61,448 nt of DNA from Promineifilum sp. (lineage in GTDB: Bacteria > Chloroflexota > Anaerolineae > Promineifilales > Promineifilaceae): NCBI GenBank assembly GCA_018058545.1, contig JAGOZU010000010.1:1-61448 (forward strand). The letters are read 5' to 3'. The position numbers and the translations under genes were made by a program. Within the stretch, counting starts at the first letter, position 1. Every line of letters begins with the position of its first letter. Below are positions 1 to 8,284 of this stretch, piece after piece. The notes under the pieces are model-generated. The model saw only the letters and a program-made list of their open reading frames with translations. It was not told the DNA's origin and made no database searches.

Positions 1-268
1 TGTCGACGACGAGGATGCGCACATCGGCCTGATCGGCCGTCGAGAACAGCAAGCCTTGCAGTTCCTCGCCTCCCGCGCCGCGCCCCCATAGCTCGATCAG
101 CTCGCGCTGGTTGGTGCGGCTGATGGCCGATAGACGTTCGAGCGGGGAGAGCAGCCGGGCGTCGGAGACCGTGGCGAAACCGAACAACGTGACGGCGATG
201 AACAGCAGCGCGGCCAGAATCACCACGATATAGGACCACAGCAAGCGGCCACGTAATGTGCGCATCAT
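1..268 (-). CDS. Sensor histidine kinase, N-terminus only (cut by window edge)
   Basis: Reading the reverse strand from two adjacent ATGs (268, 265) gives 89 residues that run off the left edge. A basic start (MMRTLRGRL) is followed by one hydrophobic helix of about 25 residues, then a segment LLSPLERLSAIS and a stretch ending VRILVVD. This matches the layout of the membrane anchor and extracytoplasmic sensor region of HAMP-type histidine kinases common in Chloroflexota, but no HAMP, H-box or ATPase region lies in view, so the call rests on the N-terminus alone. It starts 15 bases after the stop of the double phnE gene on the same strand and may belong to that operon. Another membrane-anchored sensor type is possible. 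Confidence 0.55.
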   Translation of the reverse strand, partial: MMRTLRGRLLWSYIVVILAALLFIAVTLFGFATVSDARLLSPLERLSAISRTNQRELIELWGRGAGGEELQGLLFSTADQADVRILVVD

Positions 269-283
269 GGGCTGGAGGCTAAT

Positions 284-2845
284 TTACACGAGCCGTTCGC
301 GGGCCTTGGCGCTCAGATAGTCCATCGTCCAGACCATGATCACGATGGCCCAGATGGCCGTGCCCGCGGCGCTATACTGATTCAGGCTGACCCAGATGCG
401 GAATTGCTGGCCGATGCCGCCGCCGCCGACGAAGCCGATGACCGTAGACATGCGGATATTGATATCCCACTGGTAGATGATGAAGGCCAGGAAGGGCGGG
501 ACAAGCTGCGGGACGATGGCATAGACCAACGACTGCATCCGATTGGCGCCCGCGGCCGTGACCGCCTCGACCGGGCCGGGATTGATCTCCTCGATCGTCT
601 CCGAGAAGAGCTTGCCGAGATTGGGTATATTGTTCAGGGCCAGGGCCAGCACGCCGGCGAACGGCCCCGCACCCACCCACGTGGCGGCGATGAGCACCAG
701 GATCAGCGGCTCAATCGAGCGGGTGAGGTTGAAGAACGTGCGCATCACATAATAGATCGTCCGTCCCGGTTTTGACTCGCCCATGATATTGCGCGCCGCC
801 AGAAAACTGAGCGGGATGGCAAACAGAGAGCCGATGGTCGTGGCCATTAGCGCCATCAGCAAGGTGACGACCGACAATCGGACGACCGTCTTGACCGTAT
901 CGCTGATCTGGAGACGGCCGGCGGCATCGTCATAGGTGATCTCAACCCGAGCCGGTTCGGTCTGCCCTTCCTCCATTAGAACAATGGGGTTGATGGTCGT
1001 CTCCAGCACGATGTTGCCGTCGCTGTCTGTGTCGCAACAATTGGATTTGACGCGCAGGTAGGCGCCGTCGGGCAACAGCCAGCGAATGGAGACCGTGCGG
1101 TTGGGCGGCAGGCCGGAGCCGGTGATGGTCAGCGGATCGCCGGGTTCACCGCAGGCGGCCGACAACGTGATGCCCGCATCGCCCGGCGTCGACGGCTCGG
1201 CCGCGTTGCAGGGCACGACGAGTGGCGCGCTAATGGCCGTGGTGGCCGTCGGCCGGGTGACGAGGTCGGGGATGGCGAACTCTCGCGCCAGCGCCAGCCC
1301 TTTGGGCGCGCCGCGCACCAGCTCAATCAGCTGGATTTGTGCTACCTGCCAGGACCAGGCAAACATGGCCAGAAATCCGCCGATGATGAGGAAGCGCAGG
1401 ATGGCCCGCACCGGCGGGCTGCGATGGCTGATGATCGGCCGCCCCTGGATGATGCGCTCCCGCAGCCAGCTGGAGACGAAATCCAGCACGGCGACGACGA
1501 TGACGATGGCGATGATGGCCGTGGCCATGGCCGAGAAACGATTCAGCCGCACCCACTGGATGACCAGGAAGCCCAGGCCGGCGTCGCTTACCAGACCGAT
1601 GACCGTCGAAAGTCGCACATTGATGTCAAAGCGATAGAGCGTAAACGAGGTGAATGTGGGCAAAATCTGGGGCAGGACGGCGTAGACGACCATTTGCGGC
1701 CAGCTCGCGCCCGTAGCTCGCAGCGCTTCGATGGGGCCGGGATCGATGCTCTCGATGGCCTCCGAATACAGCTTGGCCAGCGCGGCCACCGTATGGAACC
1801 ACAGCGCCAGCGTGCCCGCAAAAGGCCCCAACCCCACCCAGACGGCGAAAATAATGGCCCAGATAAGCGTCTCGATGGAGCGAATGATATTGAGGATCGC
1901 TCGCACGACGTTATAAATAACGAGCGTGATGCGGCTGCCTCCCATCAGGTTGCGCGCCGCCAAAAAGCTGACCGGCACGGCGAAGATGACACCCATCACC
2001 GTGGACAGAAATGCCAGCGCCAGTGTCTCGCCGATTTTCTCAATCACCAGCGACAGCGTCTGAGTGGGCTGCATGCCGCCGGAGGCGATGCTCTGCACGG
2101 CGCGAACCCCGTGGGTGAGGCTCATACCGGTGGTCGGCTTGTCGGTGAGAGGCACTGCCTGGGGGACGCGCAAGGTGGCCTCAAAGCGGCCGTTCTCGTC
2201 GGCCACAAACAGCACCTGCTCGCCATCCAGAAAAGCCCGGAGCGGCGTGCCCAACGGATCGACCCACTGAACCTGACCCGATTCGCCCGGCTCAAAACCC
2301 TCGCCCGTGATCGTCAGCAGGTCGCCAACTTCGGCGCAGGGGCTGCTCAATGTGAGGGCGGGCGATACCGTGGGCCGGCGATTCGGCTCCGGCAACGGAT
2401 CGACGCAGGGAACCATGATCGGCGTCACGCCGACGAATTCCGTCGTGGGTTGCTCGAACAGTTCAGGATTGAACAACGAGCGCAAATAAGGCTGGACGTT
2501 GGGCAAGCCGGTGATCAGACGCCCCGGCCGAACGTCGGTCACCAGTGTGGCCGCGCCATAAAGGACGATGCCGATCAGCAGCAATGACGTTCCCCATCCC
2601 TGTTGCCTGCCCTTGGCAAGTCGGTAGGCATCCCGCGCCCCCCAGACCAGCAACAGCAGCAGCGGGATCAGCAGGACATAGGCTTTCGTCCATAGCACCA
2701 GCGCCAGGAGCAGGAAGAAGGTGATGAAGAGGACGAAGCCCCTTGACTTGTGGTGGACGATGAACTGGCCGCCCCCCGGAACGATCAGCGAGAGGATGGC
2801 CGGCAGCCAGGGATTCCGGTGGGGCTGGTGGGTATCAGGCGCCAT
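284..2845 (-). CDS. phnE: Double-length phosphonate-type ABC permease PhnE with Ig-like inserts
   Basis: At 853 residues this is about three times a normal PhnE (about 260). It is an internal duplication. Unit 1 has N-terminal membrane helices (13-104), a typical PhnE loop motif (RLITGLPNVQ, 109-118), an IPT/TIG-like beta domain (about 159-230, with LLTITGEGFEPGE) and a permease core (about 265-465) carrying the EAA-type loop EALRATGA (373-380). Unit 2 repeats the plan: helix 482-502, a second TIG-like domain (about 557-640, PLTITGSGLPPN), and a core (about 650-850) with EAVTAAGA. Both cores contain SFLAARN and RLSTVIG/RMSTVIG. The inserts fall in the loop expected outside the membrane. It overlaps phnC by 11 bases, so the permease dimer is presumably encoded as one chain for the PhnC/PhnD importer. 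Phosphonate versus phosphite or another organophosphorus ligand cannot be decided. Confidence 0.88.
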   Translation of the reverse strand: MAPDTHQPHRNPWLPAILSLIVPGGGQFIVHHKSRGFVLFITFFLLLALVLWTKAYVLLIPLLLLLVWGARDAYRLAKGRQQGWGTSLLLIGIVLYGAATLVTDVRPGRLITGLPNVQPYLRSLFNPELFEQPTTEFVGVTPIMVPCVDPLPEPNRRPTVSPALTLSSPCAEVGDLLTITGEGFEPGESGQVQWVDPLGTPLRAFLDGEQVLFVADENGRFEATLRVPQAVPLTDKPTTGMSLTHGVRAVQSIASGGMQPTQTLSLVIEKIGETLALAFLSTVMGVIFAVPVSFLAARNLMGGSRITLVIYNVVRAILNIIRSIETLIWAIIFAVWVGLGPFAGTLALWFHTVAALAKLYSEAIESIDPGPIEALRATGASWPQMVVYAVLPQILPTFTSFTLYRFDINVRLSTVIGLVSDAGLGFLVIQWVRLNRFSAMATAIIAIVIVVAVLDFVSSWLRERIIQGRPIISHRSPPVRAILRFLIIGGFLAMFAWSWQVAQIQLIELVRGAPKGLALAREFAIPDLVTRPTATTAISAPLVVPCNAAEPSTPGDAGITLSAACGEPGDPLTITGSGLPPNRTVSIRWLLPDGAYLRVKSNCCDTDSDGNIVLETTINPIVLMEEGQTEPARVEITYDDAAGRLQISDTVKTVVRLSVVTLLMALMATTIGSLFAIPLSFLAARNIMGESKPGRTIYYVMRTFFNLTRSIEPLILVLIAATWVGAGPFAGVLALALNNIPNLGKLFSETIEEINPGPVEAVTAAGANRMQSLVYAIVPQLVPPFLAFIIYQWDINIRMSTVIGFVGGGGIGQQFRIWVSLNQYSAAGTAIWAIVIMVWTMDYLSAKARERLV

Positions 2846-3608
2846 TATGAGGTGTAATCGAGACCATCTCCGCCTCTTCGCCGTACACCTCTTTGAATTT
2901 CTCAGGCGTCAACTCGGACGGCAGACCATCGAAGACAAGCTCGCCGTCTTTCAGACCGACGACCCGACCGGCGTACCGGTGCACAAGGTCCAGAAAGTGC
3001 AGACTGCATAAGACGGTGATGTTATCCTGCTGATTCAATAACTCGAGATATCCCAAAATGGAGTGCGACAGGACGGGGTCCAGGCTGGCGACCGGTTCAT
3101 CGGCCAGCAATAGCTGGGGGTCCTGCATCAGGGCGCGGGCGATGCCGACGCGCTGCTGCTGGCCACCGGAGAGCTGATCGGCGCGATTGTCGGCCTTGTC
3201 GGGGATCCCGACGCGCTCCAGAGCGGCCACCGCCCGCCGGCGATCCTCAGCCGTAAAGCGGCCGAAAAGGCTCCAGACCGGGTGGGCATATCCCAGCCGC
3301 CCCGACAGGACATTCGTCATGACGCTGCTGCGCTTCACCAGATTGAAATGCTGGAAGATCATGCCGATCTGCCGTCGTATCTGCCGCAGTTCGGCCCCTT
3401 GCGCGGCGGTGATATTTTGATCGTTCCAGTAAACGGTCCCCGAGGTGGGGTCGATGAGGCGATTGATGCAGCGCAGGAGGGTGGATTTGCCGGAACCGGA
3501 CAGGCCGATGATGGCCAGAAATTCACCGTCCTGAACCTCAAAGCTGACGTCCTTGAGGGCGACGGTTCCGTCCGGAAATACTTTGGTCAGGTTTTGAATC
3601 CGAAGCAC
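2835..3608 (-). CDS. phnC: Phosphonate-type ABC transporter ATP-binding protein
   Basis: A 257-residue ABC ATPase energising import with PhnE and PhnD. It shows Walker A GLSGSGKS (35-42), Q-loop Q86, signature [15 protein letters not shown] (from 147), Walker B LLLADE (167-172) and H-loop H204. The segment [18 protein letters not shown] is typical of PhnC-type ATPases. The start is GTG at 3608, supported by AAAGGAG just upstream; no better ATG lies near. It sits 88 bases after phnD and overlaps phnE by 11 bases, so translation is probably coupled. No phosphonate C-P lyase gene follows in the window, so the fate of the imported substrate is not visible. Confidence 0.92.
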   Translation of the reverse strand: MLRIQNLTKVFPDGTVALKDVSFEVQDGEFLAIIGLSGSGKSTLLRCINRLIDPTSGTVYWNDQNITAAQGAELRQIRRQIGMIFQHFNLVKRSSVMTNVLSGRLGYAHPVWSLFGRFTAEDRRRAVAALERVGIPDKADNRADQLSGGQQQRVGIARALMQDPQLLLADEPVASLDPVLSHSILGYLELLNQQDNITVLCSLHFLDLVHRYAGRVVGLKDGELVFDGLPSELTPEKFKEVYGEEAEMVSITPHNGA

Positions 3609-3696
3609 GGAGGCTCCTTTGCCCGGAGCCGAGCGCTCCGGAAATACGAACCCGGAAGCCTGTTCGGCCTCCGGGTTCGCTTAATCCACACAAAAC

Positions 3697-4596
3697 TTAC
3701 TTGGCCAAATCTTCGATATTGATGCCCGCGCGGCTCAGGTCGGCGCGGAATACATCATAGAACGAGTCGCTGGACTCAACCAGGCTCTCGATATTGTAAA
3801 GCGTGTTGAGTGCTTCCTGCCCTTCGGGCGAAGCGGAGATATCGAGCAGGGCGGCGACGACTTTGGTGCGCATCTCTGCCGGGAAGTCCTTGATGAAGGA
3901 CACGCTGTCGTTGGGGATGTCGCTGGTGGTGGCCAGGACGACGACCTTCTCCAGCACATCGGGGAACTCTTCCTCGATGCCGGTACGAGCATCGGAGAAC
4001 GTCGCGCCCGCGTCGCAATCGCCATTGTAGACTTGCGTCACAACGTTGTTGTGCGACCCGGCCTCGATGGTCTGGCTGAAGTCCGTATCGGGATTGATAC
4101 CGTTGGCGGACAGCATGATGCGCGGGATGATATAACCGGAGGTCGAGGCGGGATCGACCCAGCACATGACCTTGCCGCGCAGATCTTCAAGCGTCGCAAT
4201 GCCGCTGTCAGCGCGGACGATGATCTGGCCGGCATAGGTGCTCGACCCGAAACGGGACGTCGCCAGCGCGGCATCGACGCCGCACTGCTCGTTGGCCAGC
4301 ACGTAGTTGAACGTGTTCAGCCAGCCGATTTGAGCCTGACCGGCGCACATCGCCTCGCGAACGGACGAGAAGTCCGTGCCGACGTTGGATTTAACGGTGA
4401 GGCCGGTGCGGTCGGTGATCATTTTCGCCAGGGTGTCGCCGCTGGCGATGATGTCCTGCGTGTCGCCCGAGGGCACAAAGGACATGATGATGGGATTCTC
4501 GGCCGTGCCCAAGTCGGGTTTGCCGCCACAGGCGGCCAGAGCCAGGCCAAGCAAGGATACCATCCCAAACAGCAAAACAATCTTACGGACGTTCAT
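3697..4596 (-). CDS. phnD: Phosphonate-type ABC transporter substrate-binding lipoprotein
   Basis: A 299-residue PhnD-family binding protein delivering ligand to PhnCE. It has a lipoprotein signal with lipobox ending at C23 (LALAAC), then the PhnD-like start of the mature domain (IIMSFVPSGD) and later WVDPASTSGYIIPRIML, a characteristic PhnD hinge and ligand-loop segment. An in-frame longer reading exists to 4641, but the ATG at 4596 has a strong GGAGGAGG ribosome site nine bases upstream, so this start is preferred. It is the first gene of the phnDCE operon and has its own promoter and a leader of about 100 bases containing a terminator hairpin (separate entries). Confidence 0.92.
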   Translation of the reverse strand: MNVRKIVLLFGMVSLLGLALAACGGKPDLGTAENPIIMSFVPSGDTQDIIASGDTLAKMITDRTGLTVKSNVGTDFSSVREAMCAGQAQIGWLNTFNYVLANEQCGVDAALATSRFGSSTYAGQIIVRADSGIATLEDLRGKVMCWVDPASTSGYIIPRIMLSANGINPDTDFSQTIEAGSHNNVVTQVYNGDCDAGATFSDARTGIEEEFPDVLEKVVVLATTSDIPNDSVSFIKDFPAEMRTKVVAALLDISASPEGQEALNTLYNIESLVESSDSFYDVFRADLSRAGINIEDLAK

Positions 4597-4639
4597 TCTT
4601 GAAAACCTCCTCCACATGAATGGGTTGGAAAGGGACATC

Positions 4640-4660
4640 AAAAAAGGCGCTTGCGCCTTT
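4640..4660 (-). terminator. Intrinsic terminator inside the phnD leader
   Basis: On the minus strand AAAGGCG-CAAG-CGCCTTT is followed directly by further T residues (six in a row). It lies between the phnD promoter (4703-4731) and the phnD start codon (4596), so it can act as an attenuator as well as the terminator of the upstream phosphatase gene. Confidence 0.6.
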
Positions 4661-4668
4661 ACGTCTTG

Positions 4669-4695
4669 CGCGAGGGCGTTCCTCGCGACACGAGG
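4669..4695 (-). promoter_or_regulatory. Mutually exclusive stems in the phnD leader
   Basis: Read on the minus strand the leader starts with CCTCG, then CGCGAGG, then CCTCGCG. The middle segment can pair with the first (5 bp) or with the third (7 bp, loop AACGC) but not both. This lies directly before the terminator hairpin, an arrangement expected for a switch or attenuator. No known riboswitch consensus was recognised. The pairing is seen; the function is inferred. Confidence 0.35.
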
Positions 4696-4702
4696 CGACT
4701 AT

Positions 4703-4731
4703 ATAATAAATCTGTCAAATCAGTTTGCCAA
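4703..4731 (-). promoter_or_regulatory. Promoter of the phnDCE operon
   Basis: On the minus strand a -35 box TTGGCA (4731-4726) is separated by 17 bases from a -10 box TATTAT (4708-4703), placing the start near 4696, about 100 bases before phnD. The same -35 hexamer and spacing recur in front of the tRNA-Leu gene. Confidence 0.65.
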
Positions 4732-4772
4732 CTAATTAGCCGGTCAAAAGTGAAATTTGCTTCTACTCCGGT

Positions 4773-5396
4773 TCAACCGTTGTGCCAGGGCACGCGATAC
4801 CGGAACCCGACGAGGCCCCCGCTATCCCCCTCGGCAAAAGTGAAGGTGGCGATGGACGCCGGAGAGGGGTAGCCTTCGGGCACGCCACACTGAACCAGGC
4901 GCTTGCGCTGCTCGGCCGACGGAGCGAGGCCACAAGCCCACATAATGGCAAAGGCGATCGGGTCGGCGTGACTGACGCCGACGACATGCCCGCCGGGATG
5001 ACGCTCGCGCGCCCGATCGAAAAAGCGGATGATGCGATCCAGTATCTGTTCCGGCTGTTCGTAGGGCGGGTCGACGGTGCTGTAGAAATCCCAGTTGCGC
5101 CCCTCCATCTCCGCGGCCGTGCGGCCGTCATAGGATGAGTGGATCTCGTTCAGGAGATCGCAACTCTGTAGCGGCGTATCGGCGGGCAGGTAAGCGCAGA
5201 TGATCCCGGCCGTCTCGGCCGCGCGCTGCATCGGGCTGTGATACACAGCATCGACCGGCTCCAGTGCCAGGGCCCGTCCGGCGGCCGCCGCCTGCTCGCG
5301 ACCCGTCTCGGCCAACCCGAAGCCGGGCAGGCGTCCATAATAGACGCCATCGGGATTGTGAACCAATCCGTGGCGTACCAGCGATATTTTGGTCAT
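4773..5396 (-). CDS. Histidine phosphatase family protein (phosphoglycerate-mutase-like)
   Basis: A 207-residue member of histidine phosphatase branch 1. The phospho-accepting RHG motif is at R8-H9-G10, a conserved acidic segment is LLNEIHSS, and the second catalytic histidine is in VGVSHADPI. Such enzymes remove phosphate from small metabolites (sugar phosphates, nucleotides, cobalamin intermediates); the actual substrate cannot be read from sequence. The ATG at 5396 is preferred over a TTG two codons upstream. It lies between the response regulator and phnD on the same strand, which fits a link to phosphate metabolism but does not prove one. Confidence 0.8.
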   Translation of the reverse strand: MTKISLVRHGLVHNPDGVYYGRLPGFGLAETGREQAAAAGRALALEPVDAVYHSPMQRAAETAGIICAYLPADTPLQSCDLLNEIHSSYDGRTAAEMEGRNWDFYSTVDPPYEQPEQILDRIIRFFDRARERHPGGHVVGVSHADPIAFAIMWACGLAPSAEQRKRLVQCGVPEGYPSPASIATFTFAEGDSGGLVGFRYRVPWHNG

Positions 5397-5428
5397 AGGC
5401 AAACTATCCTGTATTTTGACCGACGATA

Positions 5429-6115
5429 TTACGCTTCACGCAGGCTCAGCTTGTAGCCGCGACCCCAGACCGTCTCGATTTCCACCCCGCTACCGTCCAG
5501 CCGATCGCGCAACTGAGCCACGTGAACATCGACCGTGCGCGTCTGCCCGTGGTATTCATAGCCCCAGGCCAGATCGAGCAACTGATCGCGCGAGAGGACC
5601 TGGTTGGGATGATCGGCCAGCGCCAGCAGCAGGTCGAACTCTCTGGCCCGCAGGGTGATGGGCGCGCCGTCGACGGCCACCTCGCGGGCGGCCGGGTCGA
5701 TGGTGAGGCGACCGATGTGGCGCTGTCGGTCCTGGCCGGAGCGGCCGCCGCCGCCGGCTCGCCTCAGGATGGCCCGCACCCGCGCCACCAGTTCGCGCGG
5801 GTTGAAGGGCTTGGTGAGGTAGTCGTCGGCCCCCATCTCCAGGGCGACGATTTTGTCGATATCCTGGTCACGGGCGGTCAGGATAAGGATCGGCAGGTCG
5901 CTGCGGGCGCGCAGCCGCCGGCAGACCTCCCAGCCGTCCATCTCCGGCATCATGAGGTCGAGGACGAGCAGGGCGGGCGAGTCACTCTCCGCCTGGGCCA
6001 GCGCCTCCGCCCCGTTCACGGCCATGCGCACCTGGAAGCCCTCTTTCTCCAGATAGAGCCGGGCCAAGTCGCGGATGCTGGCCTCGTCGTCGGCCACGAG
6101 AATGGTATCAGCCAT
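5429..6115 (-). CDS. OmpR/PhoB-family response regulator
   Basis: 228 residues: receiver domain (1-118) with acidic pocket D9/D10, phospho-acceptor D53 in LVLDLMMPEMDGW, T80 in ILILTARD and K102 in YLTKPF; a Gly/Arg-rich linker (RRAGGGGRSGQDRQ); and a C-terminal winged-helix DNA-binding domain (about 130-228) ending VWGRGYKLS. It is expected to be phosphorylated by a histidine kinase and to bind promoters. No kinase gene is adjacent. The nearest candidate is the truncated gene at the left edge, on the far side of phnDCE. The downstream phosphatase starts 32 bases after its stop. Confidence 0.93.
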   Translation of the reverse strand: MADTILVADDEASIRDLARLYLEKEGFQVRMAVNGAEALAQAESDSPALLVLDLMMPEMDGWEVCRRLRARSDLPILILTARDQDIDKIVALEMGADDYLTKPFNPRELVARVRAILRRAGGGGRSGQDRQRHIGRLTIDPAAREVAVDGAPITLRAREFDLLLALADHPNQVLSRDQLLDLAWGYEYHGQTRTVDVHVAQLRDRLDGSGVEIETVWGRGYKLSLREA

Positions 6116-6142
6116 GGGAGAAGAAAAACGGCGGGTTCGACG

Positions 6143-6523
6143 CTACGGCATGGTGGCCACGCATTCGATCTCCACCAGCACGTTTCTGGGCAGCGCGGCC
6201 GCCTCGACGGTGGTGCGAGCCGGGAAAGGTTCGGTGAAGTGACGGGCGTAGACGGCGTTCATGGCCGCGAAATCGCCCATGCTCTGCAGAAAGACGGTCG
6301 TCTTGACGACGTGGGCCATATCCGTGCCGGCGGCTTCCAGAATGGCACGCAGGTTGCTGAATACCTGCTCGGTTTGCGAGGTGATATCCTCGCCCGCCGG
6401 CTCACCCGCGGGGGTGTAGCCCATCTGCCCGGCCGTGAATACAAAATCGCCGACGCGAATACCTTGTGAGTAGGGGCCGATGGCCGCCGGGGCGTTGTCC
6501 GTATGAATCCGATGCTTGTCCAT
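6143..6523 (-). CDS. ridA: RidA family (YjgF/YER057c) enamine/imine deaminase
   Basis: 126 residues, the normal family length. RidA hydrolyses reactive enamine/imine intermediates released by PLP enzymes such as threonine dehydratase, in the cytosol. Key features are IGPYSQ (15-20), GQMG (32-35) and PARTTVEAAALPR (101-113), with the conserved carboxylate-binding arginine R103 and C-terminal VEIECVA. The ATG at 6523 has AAGGA just upstream. It lies between the zinc-ribbon trio and the response regulator on the same strand, with short gaps, so co-transcription is possible but no functional link is evident. Confidence 0.9.
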   Translation of the reverse strand: MDKHRIHTDNAPAAIGPYSQGIRVGDFVFTAGQMGYTPAGEPAGEDITSQTEQVFSNLRAILEAAGTDMAHVVKTTVFLQSMGDFAAMNAVYARHFTEPFPARTTVEAAALPRNVLVEIECVATMP

Positions 6524-6547
6524 ATAGTTCCTTTTTCCTCGTGTGCC

Positions 6548-7132
6548 TTACGGCTTCTTCAATAATAGTTGCGGGCCTTCAGCCGTCTGTTCGGCCGGCA
6601 ACAGCCAAAGCTCCTCGCTTTCGAGTCGCAGATCGAAATCCAGCGTCTCTATCCAGTCGCTGCGTTTGGCCTCGATGGAGACGATGACCAGCTCCAACAG
6701 CTTGCGGCCGTCCTCGGGCGACACGACGACCGGCTCGAATGTCGCCCCTTCCGGCGGGGCGATCTCCTCCAGCGGCGGCTGCGTTTGCACCAGCTTCGCG
6801 ATCAGGTCGCGCGCCTGGGGCAACCCGACGCTCCAGGCCGGGACATACATCCGGCGCGGCAGATCCCAAAACGCTCGGGCCTCTCTCTCCGTCGAGCGAC
6901 CTTCCTGCGTTTTGCGCTGGTTAATCGTCACCCGGCCGCGATAGACCCGGAAAGGCAGCCAGCTTGCCACCTCCTCCACCGACGAGGCCGCGTATTGCAC
7001 CGCCGGTAAATCCAGCCCCCCTTCCTGGATGCCCACGGCCGCGCGACAGTTGGGGCACTGGACGACCTGATCCTCCTGGCCCGGTGCGAGCGCGGTATTG
7101 CATTTGGGGCAGCGCAGCAGCATCAGTTTCAT
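6548..7132 (-). CDS. Small zinc-ribbon protein, third of a trio
   Basis: A 194-residue protein of unknown function. The N-terminus is a four-cysteine zinc ribbon (C8, C11, C26, C29: CPKC...CPNC). The rest is soluble, with YVPAWSVGL followed by an acidic C-terminal part. The ATG at 7132 is chosen because it follows the preceding stop by a few bases and gives the ribbon directly; a longer reading to 7174 would overlap the neighbour. No membrane segment is predicted, unlike its two upstream neighbours, with which it shares the ribbon and a P-[aromatic/W] motif. It may be the soluble partner of a membrane complex; this is inference. Confidence 0.75.
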   Translation of the reverse strand: MKLMLLRCPKCNTALAPGQEDQVVQCPNCRAAVGIQEGGLDLPAVQYAASSVEEVASWLPFRVYRGRVTINQRKTQEGRSTEREARAFWDLPRRMYVPAWSVGLPQARDLIAKLVQTQPPLEEIAPPEGATFEPVVVSPEDGRKLLELVIVSIEAKRSDWIETLDFDLRLESEELWLLPAEQTAEGPQLLLKKP

Positions 7133-7136
7133 GGCA

Positions 7137-8279
7137 TCATTCGTCCTGGTCGGAGGAAGTGTCCAGGTCCTCAATTTCTTTCATCAAAGCTTTGCCCGTC
7201 TCGAACATCTTCGACAAGCCCGCGGACGTCGGCAGCAGATTGCCCATCACCCCCCGGCTGGAACCGGTAGCCGCTTTCTGGAACTCCTTCGGCTTGTCCT
7301 CTACCTCCTCACCGTAGCGGAACTGCTTGTAGCCCCAGACGATGAGGGCGATGCCCACGGCGATGGGCAGGAAAACGATGTAAAACCCGTCATCGCTGTC
7401 GGAGACGGCAAGGGCGGTCAGGATGGTCCCGTTCACCAGAACAAAATTACCGGTAGCCAGGCCGGACACCAGAGCCGCGGCGCGATAGAGGATATTGCCC
7501 GGCGCCTTGCCATACATCACCCCGCCGTTGACGCCGTTGATGACCACCTGATAGACCCGGTTGCGGTAGGTATAGCGCGCCAGCCAGACGGGGTAATAGA
7601 CCAGCGAGAACTCCGGCCGCAATAGCTGGATGTTTTCGTAAGTCGTGCGGGTCTGGTTGGCCTGGGCGCGGCTGCGATAGAGGAAGTGGCCGCGGGCTTC
7701 TTCCAGCGCCTCGGTCCGCGATTCCGACGGCTCGAAGACCATTCCCTCGGCGTGCATGGCCTGGCTGTCGAATGGCTGGAGGTCACTTTGCGAGACGACG
7801 ATCTGGTGGACGCCGAATTCGGCCACATCGACGGCCGCATCGGTCCAGTGCATCGACTCGAACACGTAATGCTCGTCCGGTTTGGTCTCGTCCTTGTCCT
7901 TGCGCACGCGGCCGAACAGCCAGCCGGCCACCGTGGACTCGACGCGCCAGAAAGGCAGATAGACCAGCAGCACCTCGTCGAACCGGGCAGCGCGGCTCAG
8001 ATCGCCGGCCTTGCGCATGCCCTTCAGGAAACCGCGCGCGCTCTTGAGCGCAGCCTCGCGGTCGATGCGCCGGGGCACATGCCAGCGGCGAATGCCGCGC
8101 TCCCCCTGCACCAGTGAATGCAGATTGCAGTAGGGGCACTGCACGACGCGCACCCCCTCGGACACCGGCACGACGCCGGCGCAATTGGGGCAGACCAGGC
8201 CTTGAGCCTTTTCCCGGGGCAGCGTCGGCGAGGCGGCGGCCGCCGGGACAACGGGGTTGGGTGGGAGAGAGGTGGTCAT
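7137..8279 (-). CDS. Zinc-ribbon membrane protein, second of a trio
   Basis: 380 residues, function unknown. It has a Pro-rich start, then a zinc ribbon (C30, C33, C48, C51: CPNC...CPYC), a long soluble region with two aromatic-proline strands (YLPFWRVE and YYPVWLARYTYRNRVYQ), then two hydrophobic segments near the C-terminus (ILYRAAALVSGLATG and GFYIVFLPIAVGIALIVWG) and an acidic tail. The segment after YYPVW resembles the matching region of the upstream neighbour (VPIYTFKYQYKGVTY), suggesting a common fold presented on the cytosolic face. It begins 5 bases after the upstream stop, so the three genes form an operon. Confidence 0.75.
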   Translation of the reverse strand: MTTSLPPNPVVPAAAASPTLPREKAQGLVCPNCAGVVPVSEGVRVVQCPYCNLHSLVQGERGIRRWHVPRRIDREAALKSARGFLKGMRKAGDLSRAARFDEVLLVYLPFWRVESTVAGWLFGRVRKDKDETKPDEHYVFESMHWTDAAVDVAEFGVHQIVVSQSDLQPFDSQAMHAEGMVFEPSESRTEALEEARGHFLYRSRAQANQTRTTYENIQLLRPEFSLVYYPVWLARYTYRNRVYQVVINGVNGGVMYGKAPGNILYRAAALVSGLATGNFVLVNGTILTALAVSDSDDGFYIVFLPIAVGIALIVWGYKQFRYGEEVEDKPKEFQKAATGSSRGVMGNLLPTSAGLSKMFETGKALMKEIEDLDTSSDQDE

Positions 8280-8284
8280 GATGG

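Noticed and set aside
1337-2587. 416-codon plus-strand reading opposite phnE
   Set aside because: High GC makes long antisense frames; the protein is His/Arg/Gln-rich without domains, while the minus strand encodes clear permease motifs.
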